Positions 17,970 to 25,302 of a DNA stretch of 64,000 bases are shown here, piece after piece. Made by a program: the position numbers and the translations under genes. The DNA is taken from assembly GCA_001023535.1 (NCBI GenBank), contig CP011020.1, positions 372,001 to 436,000 of the forward strand, written 5' to 3'. The number at the start of each line of letters is the position of its first letter. The first letter of the stretch is position 1. The notes under the pieces were generated by a model, which was not told the DNA's origin, searched no databases, and was given only the letters and a program-made list of their open reading frames with translations. Source of the DNA: Pseudomonas chlororaphis (GTDB lineage: Bacteria; Pseudomonadota; Gammaproteobacteria; Pseudomonadales; Pseudomonadaceae).

Positions 17970-18374
17970 ATGACACAGCGTGACGTTGTTTTCCCCGCCG
18001 GACGCCAGGCGCTTTATGAGCGCAATCGCTATTCGCCGGCCATTCGTTCCAACGGGTTTCTGTTCGTGTCAGGGCAGGTCGGCAGCACCGAGGAGGGTTC
18101 GCCGGTGCCCGAGCTACAAGCCCAGGTGCGGCAGGCATTCAACAACCTGAAAGCGATTCTCGCGGCCGCCGATTGCACCTTCGACGACGTGGTGGACGTC
18201 ACCGTTTTCATCGTCGACCCCGAAGCGAAATTCGAGGCCATCTGGGAGGTTGTGCCCGAATTCTGGGGCAACGCTCCGCATCCGACCCTGACGGCGGTCG
18301 GTGTGACCTGGTTGTATGGGTTTGAGTTTGAAATCAAGGTGATTGCCAAGTTGCCGGAGGGTGGCAAGGGGTAA
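17970..18374 (+). CDS. RidA family protein (imine/enamine deaminase-like)
   Basis: A 134-residue protein of full RidA length. Family features are the early Y-S-P-A-I segment, LFVSGQVG, FNNLKAILAAADCTFDDVVDVTVFI and a carboxyl FEIKVIAKLP strand. The arginine that binds the carboxylate in canonical RidA is not evident at the usual place (here PTLTAVGVTWL), so it probably belongs to an Rid2-7 type subgroup. The start MTQRDVVF is chosen for GGAGG five bases upstream. It is divergent from a LysR gene. Confidence 0.88.
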   Translation: MTQRDVVFPAGRQALYERNRYSPAIRSNGFLFVSGQVGSTEEGSPVPELQAQVRQAFNNLKAILAAADCTFDDVVDVTVFIVDPEAKFEAIWEVVPEFWGNAPHPTLTAVGVTWLYGFEFEIKVIAKLPEGGKG

Positions 18375-18387
18375 GTCTTCGGCCGAC

Positions 18388-18419
18388 GCCTTCGCGAGCA
18401 AGCTCGCTCGCGAAGGCGG
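18388..18419. repeat. REP palindrome between convergent genes
   Basis: GCCTTCGCGAGCAAGCTCGC followed by TCGCGAAGGC forms an almost complete palindrome. It lies between the ends of the RidA gene and the VOC gene and could act as a bidirectional transcript end. Confidence 0.8.
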
Positions 18420-18433
18420 TGGATCAGCCGTGA

Positions 18434-18913
18434 TCAACCCCTGACGGCCGCCTCGATCGCCGCGATGTCGATCTTGGTCATCGTCATCATGGCGTCGAAG
18501 GCGCGCTTGGCGATCGCCTGGTCCGGGTGAGTGACGGCCTCGCTCAGGACCCGAGGGGTGATCTGCCAGGAGATGCCCCACTTGTCCGTGCACCAGCCAC
18601 AGGCATTTTCCTGCCCACCGTTGCTCACAATGGCGTGCCACAGACGATCAGTCTCGGCCTGGTCATCAGTGGCCACCTGGAAGGAAAACGCAATGCCGTG
18701 CTTGACCGAAGGCCCTCCGTTCAACCCCAGGCACGGGATGCCCATCACCGTGAACTCCACCGTCAACTCATCGCCTTGTTTACCCGAAGGGAAATCGCCC
18801 GGCGCACGGTGCACGGCCAGCACCTTGCTGTCCGGGAAGGTCTGCGCATAGAACTGGGCCGCTTGCAGTGCAGCGCCGTCGTACCAGAGACAGATCGTGT
18901 TCTTGTTGTTCAT
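18434..18913 (-). CDS. VOC-family protein (PhnB/glyoxalase-like)
   Basis: A 159-residue protein of the vicinal oxygen chelate fold resembling PhnB and 3-dmu-9_3-mt domain proteins. Typical segments are ICLWYDGAALQAAQFYAQTF near the start, a MGIPCLGLNGGP strand and CGWCTDKWGISWQITP. The carboxyl KRAFDAMMTMTKIDIAAIEAA tail is characteristic of this group. The biochemical role of the group is unknown; members are annotated as methyltransferase-like or antibiotic-resistance-like without proof. Confidence 0.85.
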   Translation of the reverse strand: MNNKNTICLWYDGAALQAAQFYAQTFPDSKVLAVHRAPGDFPSGKQGDELTVEFTVMGIPCLGLNGGPSVKHGIAFSFQVATDDQAETDRLWHAIVSNGGQENACGWCTDKWGISWQITPRVLSEAVTHPDQAIAKRAFDAMMTMTKIDIAAIEAAVRG

Positions 18914-18983
18914 CCGCGTTCTCCGAGAGAGGGACTGGACGGTGAAGTCTAGCAGTCCCCTATCGAGCCGGGCCCATCGTCCA

Positions 18984-20285
18984 TCAGGTGAACAGATCGA
19001 CCCCCAGTTGGAACGCCACCCACAGCGCCAGCCCCGTCGCGAACAGCAGTGCGATGTTCTCGAACAGGTTGTTGCGGTATTGCTTGCTCAGCAACGATTT
19101 CTGGTTGGACATGATCAACAGGCCCAGGGAAATGACCGGCAGGCCGACGATGTTCAGCGCGCTGACACCGATGGTCAGGGTGACGAAGTCCGGCATGCCG
19201 GGCATCGACCAGATCAACGGTGTGACGAGGATGAAGAGCATGAACCACTTGTGCATCGGGTCACGGTGGAACTCCTTGCCGTAGCGCTCCCGACGCTTGG
19301 GCAGGACGTGCTGGAAGGCATCGGTAATGAGCATCGGGAACGCCGTGGTCTTGCCGGAAATACTGGCGAACAGCGTGGCGAATACGCCGACGAAGAACAC
19401 ATACCAGCCGATGGGGCCGAAGAAGATTTCCAACGCCTTGCCCAGGTCACCCAGGGTTTTGACTTCAATGCCGTTGGGCCGCAGGATCTCGGCACCGACG
19501 ATCCAGATCGCCAGGTTGATGACAATCCCCACGAACACCGCGAACAGCAGGTCGTTGCGCTGGATGCGCTTGTGCTCGGGCCCGGTCCAGCCCTTCTGGC
19601 GCATGACGTATGGATGCACGAAGTTGGCAATCGAGCCGGCCACCGCGCCAATCACCGAGACTGCCACCAGCAGCGCACCGTGGACACCTTCGTCCGCAGG
19701 AATGCTGAAGCCGATGGTGCCTTTGACGATCCCCACCACATCCGGTCCGGACATCACGGCCAGGGCGATGAACGCCAGGGTCATGATCGCCAGCAGCGCC
19801 TTCATCACCCCTTCGATCATCGAATAGATGTTGCGCCCCACCAGCAGCCACACCGCCAGCACCACCGCCACCGAACACAGCAACGGGTAGTCGACCCGCA
19901 GCAGCATCGCCAGGGACTCGCCAGCGCCCTTGATCATGTAGGCGTTCATCAAGTGGCCCATGAGCAGCGCGTAGACCAGCAGGAACCAGGCGAAGAACGG
20001 GTTGAGCTGGGCGTACCCCTGCAAGATGGTCATGCCCTGGTTATTGCAGAGCTGGAAGCGCGCGATGATGTTGACGATCAGGTACCTGAGCAGCAGCGAC
20101 ACCGCCAGCACCCACATCATCGCGTAGCCGTAGTTCGCACCGGCCACCGAAGAGGTGATCAGGTCGCCGGCGCCGAGCCAGGAAAGGACCGCGATGATGC
20201 CCGGGCCCAGAAGCTTGAGTATTCGTACAAAGCGGCCTTGGGCGGGCGCGGCGGCCTTGCCTTCGACGGACGGAATGCTCGACAT
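18984..20285 (-). CDS. Divergent Nramp-family metal ion transporter
   Basis: A 433-residue membrane protein with about eleven hydrophobic segments and clear Nramp-fold similarity in the first segment region (GPGIIAVLSWLGAGDLITSS, then VAGANYGYAMMW). In classical Mn/Fe transporters this segment holds DPGN and the sixth segment holds M-P-H. Here they read GAGD and an A-G-S-I-A-N type sequence (VIGAVAGSIANF), so the usual ligands are absent or shifted. Substrate preference may therefore differ, for example magnesium or another ion; this is inference. The start MSSIPSVEG is the first Met of the aligned part, with GGAG about ten bases upstream; a longer open frame beyond it reads through the upstream gap. 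It is likely a single-gene unit. Confidence 0.85.
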   Translation of the reverse strand: MSSIPSVEGKAAAPAQGRFVRILKLLGPGIIAVLSWLGAGDLITSSVAGANYGYAMMWVLAVSLLLRYLIVNIIARFQLCNNQGMTILQGYAQLNPFFAWFLLVYALLMGHLMNAYMIKGAGESLAMLLRVDYPLLCSVAVVLAVWLLVGRNIYSMIEGVMKALLAIMTLAFIALAVMSGPDVVGIVKGTIGFSIPADEGVHGALLVAVSVIGAVAGSIANFVHPYVMRQKGWTGPEHKRIQRNDLLFAVFVGIVINLAIWIVGAEILRPNGIEVKTLGDLGKALEIFFGPIGWYVFFVGVFATLFASISGKTTAFPMLITDAFQHVLPKRRERYGKEFHRDPMHKWFMLFILVTPLIWSMPGMPDFVTLTIGVSALNIVGLPVISLGLLIMSNQKSLLSKQYRNNLFENIALLFATGLALWVAFQLGVDLFT

Positions 20286-20342
20286 GGATGGAATCTCCGT
20301 TATTTTTTTTGTGAGAAACGGGCCACAGTCGAACACATTAGA

Positions 20343-20354
20343 TACGACATCGTA
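20343..20354. promoter_or_regulatory. Perfect 12-base inverted repeat upstream of the Nramp-like gene
   Basis: TACGACATCGTA has TACGA and TCGTA arms around CA and lies about 58 bases upstream of the Nramp-like start, within the promoter-sized gap. Its place and symmetry suit a repressor or activator site for metal control. The sequence does not match a known MntR or Fur box that I recognise. Confidence 0.35.
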
Positions 20355-20436
20355 CAACCATTCTTGAGCCTCAAGTATGTAGAAATGTTTCATTGATCCG
20401 CGGCCGGAAAAGCTGGCAATTTGACAGCCAGCGCCC

Positions 20437-20664
20437 TCAGCGCTCGCCGTTCTCGACCATCCAGCGCACCATGTCCACCAACGCCACTCGATGCTGGTGC
20501 ACGGCGCACCAACCGGCGTGGTCCTGGCTGAACCGTTCGACATAGCGGCTGAGCACCACATGGCGCCCATCCTCGGCCAGGTGCAGCTCCACCTCGCGGC
20601 AGTGCAAGGCCCCCTGCTCAAGCGTGCGCATCCGTCGATGCAAGACCAGCGCGCCCCTACTCAT
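20437..20664 (-). CDS. Small conserved-looking hypothetical protein (75 aa)
   Basis: Not recognised. The 75-residue product starts MSRGALVLHRRMRTLEQGAL and has a regular mix of charged and hydrophobic residues with a carboxyl ALVDMVRWMVENGER helix. No signal peptide or membrane segment is visible. The start overlaps the end of the MlaA-like lipoprotein gene by eight bases, which suggests co-translation with it. The opposite-strand frames here have poorer codon character. Confidence 0.6.
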   Translation of the reverse strand: MSRGALVLHRRMRTLEQGALHCREVELHLAEDGRHVVLSRYVERFSQDHAGWCAVHQHRVALVDMVRWMVENGER

Positions 20665-21445
20665 CGGCGTTCTCCTCGTCCGGGCATGTTGATTGACCGG
20701 TCACCACGGCGCCCAGCTTGCCCTCGGCGACAACATCGGCGCGCCGCTGTGCCACGGCCTCTCGCAGGGCCGCGTAATAGTCCGGTCGGGTCCGCAGTTC
20801 GTCTGTCAGCGGCAACGCCTGCGCACGTCCATCGACGATGCCGCCGGCGGTGTTGAGCGTGCCCAGGGTGTCGACGGTGCTGCTGTTGTCACCGAACGGG
20901 CTGACCATGAAATCGATCACCTTGCCCGTGGCGTCCCGCAGGTTGGCCGTGCCCAGTATCGGCAGTTCCACGGTCGGCCCCGCCGCGATGTTCCAGACGC
21001 CGAACGTCTGGCCGAAATCGGCCTCGTGGCGTTCGATACCCAGTTTGCCGGAGACGTCGACCAGGCCGACGATGCCCGCCGTGGTGTTGATCACGAAACG
21101 GCCCAGGGTGTTGACCGAGCGCTGGCCGTTGCCTTGCAGCAGGTCGTTGACGAACACTTTGGGCTCGCCGAAGTTCGCCACGAAGTTGTGCACCCCGGCC
21201 TGGAAGAACCCAGGGAGCTTGCGGTAACCGCGGGCCACCGGGGCCAGCGCATAGTCATCCACCGTCCGGTTGAAGGCGAAGATGCCGCGATTGATGGGCT
21301 CGGCGGGATCATGGACGCCATAGCGCGCATGCTCGCAACGGCCGGGCGTGGCCGCCGGCGTCTGGGCACAGCCGCTGGCGAAGGCGGCGAGTGCCAGGAC
21401 CAGGGAATATCGAACACGTAACGAAGCGGGATCGGTGAGCGGCAT
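20657..21445 (-). CDS. MlaA/VacJ-family outer-membrane lipoprotein
   Basis: A 262-residue lipoprotein. The amino end has a short charged part, a hydrophobic core (YSLVLALAAFASG) and a lipobox cysteine at residue 26. The mature part has the family opening D-P-A-E-P-I-N-R-G-I-F-A-F-N and motifs PKVFVNDLLQGN, RFVINTTAGIVGLVD and DFGQTFGVW. MlaA extracts mislocalised phospholipids from the outer leaflet of the outer membrane and hands them to MlaC. No other mla genes are nearby. It is divergent from a two-component system across about 225 bases, so it may be one of its targets. Confidence 0.9.
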   Translation of the reverse strand: MPLTDPASLRVRYSLVLALAAFASGCAQTPAATPGRCEHARYGVHDPAEPINRGIFAFNRTVDDYALAPVARGYRKLPGFFQAGVHNFVANFGEPKVFVNDLLQGNGQRSVNTLGRFVINTTAGIVGLVDVSGKLGIERHEADFGQTFGVWNIAAGPTVELPILGTANLRDATGKVIDFMVSPFGDNSSTVDTLGTLNTAGGIVDGRAQALPLTDELRTRPDYYAALREAVAQRRADVVAEGKLGAVVTGQSTCPDEENADE

Positions 21446-21671
21446 ACGGGGCTGTCTCGCAAGGAATTGAGGAAGTGCTGCCTGAATGCCCGTGGCGAGT
21501 GTGGTCGCAGGCAAACTGACTGACACCGGCGCAATCCTGCCGCCGTTTTCTTGCCCGAAGATTTCCGCAACATTGCCCAGCGGCAACTTTATTTCCGAAT
21601 TGAAATATATGACGCGGGCCCTGGATTGACCCTAGTATCGACGCCTGTATTCCTTGCCCAGCGTGCCCGCC

Positions 21672-22382
21672 GTGAGCCATTTACTACTGGTGGACGACGA
21701 CCTCGAAGTCCTCGCCCTCTTGCGCAAATTCCTCGAACAACATGGCTACAGCGTGGACGTGGCCGCCGACGGTCGCGCCCTCTGGCAAGCGGTGGAACGC
21801 CGGTTGCCGGACCTGATCATCCTCGACGTCATGCTACCGGGCGACAGTGGCCTGGTGCTGTGCCAGCGACTGCGGGCCGAGCACACCGTGGGCATCGTCA
21901 TGCTCACCGCCATGGGCGAATTGAGTGATCGCGTCGTGGGCCTGGAGCTGGGAGCGGACGACTACCTGACCAAACCGTTCGATGCCCGCGAACTCCTGGC
22001 CCGGGTCCGCGCCGTCCTCAGGCGCACCGGCGAAACCAGGAGCCCCGCCAACGACACGTCCCGCTGGGTGCTGGCGTTCGATAACTGGCAACTGGACGTC
22101 ACCCGCCGCGAATTGCGTTCACCGGACAACGTCATGATCCCGCTCTCCACCGGCGAGTTCGAACTGTTGCTAGTCTTTGTCGAGCACCCGCGCCGGGTGC
22201 TCAGCCGCCAGCAGTTGCTGGACATGGCCCGTGGCGAGACCTATGACGCGTTCGACCGCAGCATCGACGTGCAAGTCAGCCGGCTACGCCGCAAGTTGGA
22301 AACCGACAGCACCGGCGCGTCGATGATCCGCACCGTGCGCAACGGCGGCTACCTGTTCACGCCCCAGGTGGTAAAACGATGA
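21672..22382 (+). CDS. OmpR/PhoB-family response regulator
   Basis: A regulator of about 236 residues. The receiver domain shows acidic residues in LLVDDD, the phosphoacceptor Asp in LIILDVMLPG, threonine in MLTAMG and lysine in DYLTKPFDA. The winged helix follows with LSTGEFELLLVF and a recognition part ending in IRTVRNGGYLF. I chose the GTG at 21672 (VSHLLLVDDD) because it matches the usual family start; a TTG 18 bases earlier in the same frame is possible. It overlaps the histidine kinase gene by four bases (ATGA). Confidence 0.93.
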   Translation: MSHLLLVDDDLEVLALLRKFLEQHGYSVDVAADGRALWQAVERRLPDLIILDVMLPGDSGLVLCQRLRAEHTVGIVMLTAMGELSDRVVGLELGADDYLTKPFDARELLARVRAVLRRTGETRSPANDTSRWVLAFDNWQLDVTRRELRSPDNVMIPLSTGEFELLLVFVEHPRRVLSRQQLLDMARGETYDAFDRSIDVQVSRLRRKLETDSTGASMIRTVRNGGYLFTPQVVKR

Positions 22383-23731
22383 AACCGCCGCGCTCGGGCG
22401 CCAAGCGCCCACGGGACACCCTGGCGCGCTGGATCGCCCTGACGACCCTCGGTGCCATGCTGACGTTGCTGGCCCTGAACGCGCTGTTCAGCCAATTGGC
22501 CGATGCCTGGGCGCGCCCGCCCCTGATGGAAACCGGCCTGTTCGAAAAGATCTCCGCCATCAGCCGCATCATCGACTCGGCAACGCCCGAACAGCGCCCC
22601 GCCATCGCCAGGGCCGCCAGCGACCAGGCATTCAACACGCAATGGCTGCAACACCACGACGACGCACGAGTGCCGGTGATCGACGACGACCCGCAGTACA
22701 ACGACGGCGCGGCGCGGCTGCGCCAGCAACTGGGCAGGCCGGATGCGCGGATAGAAGGCTACGAGCCGAGCGACTGGCCCGCTGGCGAACCCGGCGGGCG
22801 CTACGCCGCACTGATCGAGTTGAGTGATCATTCGTGGGTGATGTTCTCCATGCCCGCGCGCAACTGGGGGCTGGAAGACTGGGAGCGCAACCTGATCATC
22901 CTGGCGTTGATCCTCCTGTCGACCTTCATCGTGGCGTTGGTCGCCACCCGGCACCTGGCCGCGCCTCTGGAACGCTTCGCCGAAGGGGCCAGGCGCTTTG
23001 GCGTGGATCACCGGGCCCCGCCCATTCCCGTGATCGGCCCTTACGAAATCCGCCAGGCGATCCTCGCCTTCAATGCCATGCAGGCCCAGCTCAGGCACTT
23101 CATCGAAGACCGCACGCAAATGCTCGCCGCCATCTCCCATGACCTGCGGGCACCGTTGACCCGCATGCGCCTGCGCGGGGAGTTCATCGACGATGCCGAG
23201 CAGCAATCCCGGCTGTTCAGGGACGTGGACGAGATGCAGGCGATGGTCAACTCGGCCCTGGAGTTCTTCCGCGACGACGCCCGGCTGGAGCATGCCACCG
23301 CCTTCGACCTGGCCGAACTGCTGCACACCGTCGTCGATGATTTCAAGGACGCCGGCATCGAGGTGGCCTTCGAGGGCGCCCAGCGGTTCGTCTATGTCGG
23401 CCGGCCCATCGGGATCAAGCGCGCCTTGGTGAACCTGATCGACAACGCGATCAAGTACGGCAGCGAACCGGCGGTGCAACTCAAGGCCTGGACCGATCAC
23501 GTCGAGATTCGCATCCTCGACCGCGGCCCAGGCATTGCCCTCGAATACCAGGAGCGGGTATTCGCTCCGTTCTTCCGCCTCGAAGGCTCACGCAACAAAA
23601 ACACCGGCGGTGTCGGCCTGGGCCTGTCAGCAGCCCGGGCCACCGTGCTGGAGCATGGCGGGACGCTGAGCCTGAACAATCGTCACGGTGGCGGCCTGGA
23701 GGCCAAGGTCCTGCTGCCCTTGAATGGTTAG
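22379..23731 (+). CDS. Sensor histidine kinase, two membrane segments, HAMP
   Basis: A 450-residue kinase with a first membrane segment near residues 18-38, a periplasmic loop of about 130 residues and a second segment (LIILALILLSTFIVALVA). A HAMP linker follows, then the phospho-acceptor His in AAISHDLRAPLTRMRL and ATPase boxes N (NLIDNAIKYG), G1 (DRGPGI) and G2 (GGVGLGLS). It pairs with the response regulator encoded directly upstream. The periplasmic domain has no family I recognise. The divergent MlaA-like gene hints at envelope or lipid stress as the cue, which is only inference. Confidence 0.93.
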   Translation: MKPPRSGAKRPRDTLARWIALTTLGAMLTLLALNALFSQLADAWARPPLMETGLFEKISAISRIIDSATPEQRPAIARAASDQAFNTQWLQHHDDARVPVIDDDPQYNDGAARLRQQLGRPDARIEGYEPSDWPAGEPGGRYAALIELSDHSWVMFSMPARNWGLEDWERNLIILALILLSTFIVALVATRHLAAPLERFAEGARRFGVDHRAPPIPVIGPYEIRQAILAFNAMQAQLRHFIEDRTQMLAAISHDLRAPLTRMRLRGEFIDDAEQQSRLFRDVDEMQAMVNSALEFFRDDARLEHATAFDLAELLHTVVDDFKDAGIEVAFEGAQRFVYVGRPIGIKRALVNLIDNAIKYGSEPAVQLKAWTDHVEIRILDRGPGIALEYQERVFAPFFRLEGSRNKNTGGVGLGLSAARATVLEHGGTLSLNNRHGGGLEAKVLLPLNG

Positions 23732-23782
23732 CCCGGCAACGGCTGGAAAAAACCCCACGGCGAATAATGCGCTAAACAATCG

Positions 23783-23847
23783 GCGCCTTCCTCGATAGGA
23801 TGTCCGGCCCCGCTGCCCCGACCCTGTCCGGGAAGGCGCTTTTTTTT
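23783..23847 (+). terminator. Intrinsic terminator of the two-component operon, split by an IS
   Basis: GCGCCTTCC and GGAAGGCGC form a nine-base stem around a 39-base loop, followed by eight T. It lies about 50 bases past the kinase stop. The ISL3 element begins directly after the T run, so the T-tract now forms one of the flanking repeats. Confidence 0.6.
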
Positions 23848-25155
23848 GGTTCTTCACGGAATCCCGGGAAACACAGAAACAAGAACGCCGATTTGATTGA
23901 TGATGTTCGTGCGAGCAAACACATCTAACAAACCGGCGTTCTTATGCGCGATATTAATACTTTCCTTCCTTTTTGGGAGGGCTTTTCTGTCGTCACGATC
24001 AAGCCTGATGGCGACGATCTACAAATCGATCTGATTCCCCATCCCACCCGATTCCCATCCTGCGGCGGGTGCCAGAAACCCTGTTCAACCACTCATGAGT
24101 ATTGCGAGCGTACCGTTCGTGACCTGCCGATTCTCGGTCGTGCGGTACGCCTGAGCGTGTTGCTCAGGCGGGTGGGCTGTCGTGACTGCGGTAAACGCAT
24201 GGAGGCCGTCAGTTGGCTGGACCGCTATGCCCGCATGACGCGCCGTTTGGCCGAGGCGGTCATTCAGGCCTGCGAACGCCTCCCCACACTGCACGTGGCT
24301 CAACTGTTCGGGCTGCATTGGGACACCGTTCGGTTGCTGGAGCGTCGAGCCTTGCAAGCGGCGTTGAGCGTTTTGCCAAAGGCGCAACCGCGACGCCTGG
24401 TGATGGACGAGTTCGCCCTGTTCAAAGGTCATCGTTACGCCAGCGTGGTCCTGGATGCGGACACACGACGCGTGCTGTGGATCGGTGAAGGCCGCAGCCG
24501 AGCGGCGGTCAGGCCTTTCTTCGAAGAACTGGGACCCGAGGGTTGTGCTCGCATCGAAGCGGTGGCGATGGACATGAACACCGCTTTTGACCTGGAGGTT
24601 CGCCAGCACTGTCCCAACGCGCGAGTGGTCTACGACCTTTTCCATGTGGTGGCCAAATATGGCCGAGAGGTGATTGATCGGGTCCGCGTCGACGAGGCTA
24701 ACCGGTTGCGTCACGACAAGCCTGCCCGCAAGGTCATCAAGCAGGCGCGATGGCTGTTGCTGCGCAATCCGCAGAACTTGAAAACACCGGAGCAACAGGT
24801 CCGCCTGGAGGATCTGCTGGCGGCCAACCAAGCGTTGATGACGGTCTATTTGATGAAGGCTGAACTCAAAACACTCTGGACGCCGAGTACTGCCTGGGGT
24901 TGGCGAGCGGCCTGGAAGCAATGGCTGCGTCATGCGCATGAAAGCGAAATACCGGCTCTGATCCAGTTCGCCAAACGGCTAAAGGGTTACTGGCGGGGCA
25001 TCGTGAGCCGGGTTCGCTGGCCGATGCACACCGGTCAGTTGGAAGGAATAAACAATCGAATAAAGGTCATCAAGCGGATGGCGTACGGTTACCGGGATAG
25101 CGAATTCTTTTTCATGAAGATCAAGAGCGTCTTTCCCGGCAATCCGTGATGAACC
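23848..25155 (+). mobile_element. ISL3-family insertion sequence, complete
   Basis: A 1308-base element. The left end begins GGTTCTTCACGGA and the right end, read on the other strand, begins GGTTCATCACGGA; over 24 bases they agree at 21 positions. Eight T flank it on each side (23840-23847 and 25156-25163), which fits the 8-base target duplication of ISL3 elements, though a homopolymer repeat is weaker proof than a mixed one. It carries one intact transposase gene whose stop lies within the right end, so it looks recent and potentially active. Confidence 0.9.
23944..25149 (+). CDS. ISL3-family transposase
   Basis: A 401-residue transposase of full family length. The amino end has a zinc-binding pattern (C-G-G-C-Q-K-P-C, later C-R-D-C-G-K) and a helix-turn-helix region (LPTLHVAQLFGLHWDTVRLLE). 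The DDE catalytic residues are found in VMDEFALFKGH, AVAMDMNTAFD and GQLEGINNRIK; the ending MAYGYRDSEFFFMKI is standard for the family. The frame is intact. Confidence 0.95.
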   Translation: MRDINTFLPFWEGFSVVTIKPDGDDLQIDLIPHPTRFPSCGGCQKPCSTTHEYCERTVRDLPILGRAVRLSVLLRRVGCRDCGKRMEAVSWLDRYARMTRRLAEAVIQACERLPTLHVAQLFGLHWDTVRLLERRALQAALSVLPKAQPRRLVMDEFALFKGHRYASVVLDADTRRVLWIGEGRSRAAVRPFFEELGPEGCARIEAVAMDMNTAFDLEVRQHCPNARVVYDLFHVVAKYGREVIDRVRVDEANRLRHDKPARKVIKQARWLLLRNPQNLKTPEQQVRLEDLLAANQALMTVYLMKAELKTLWTPSTAWGWRAAWKQWLRHAHESEIPALIQFAKRLKGYWRGIVSRVRWPMHTGQLEGINNRIKVIKRMAYGYRDSEFFFMKIKSVFPGNP

Positions 25156-25185
25156 TTTTTTTTGCCTGGATTTTTCGCGGCCCCC

Positions 25186-25275
25186 TGTGGGAGCGAGCTT
25201 GCTCGCGAAGGCGGTGTGACAGCCACCACAAATGTCGGATGTACCGACGCTTTCGCGAGCAAGCCCGCTCCCACA
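25186..25275. repeat. REP pair downstream of the IS
   Basis: GGGAGCGAGCTTGCTCGCG and, in opposite orientation, CGCGAGCAAGCCCGCTCCC, about 45 bases apart. A REPIN-like doublet lying at the end of the autotransporter gene, where it may serve as a transcript end or mRNA stabiliser. Confidence 0.85.
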
Positions 25276-25302
25276 AAGATTGCGGCGCTGTCACTAAGCT
25301 AG

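Noticed and set aside
18897..20396. A 499-codon open frame antisense to the Nramp-like gene
   Set aside because: Its product is extremely rich in His, Gln, Arg and Asp and has no motif; the minus strand has clear membrane segments.
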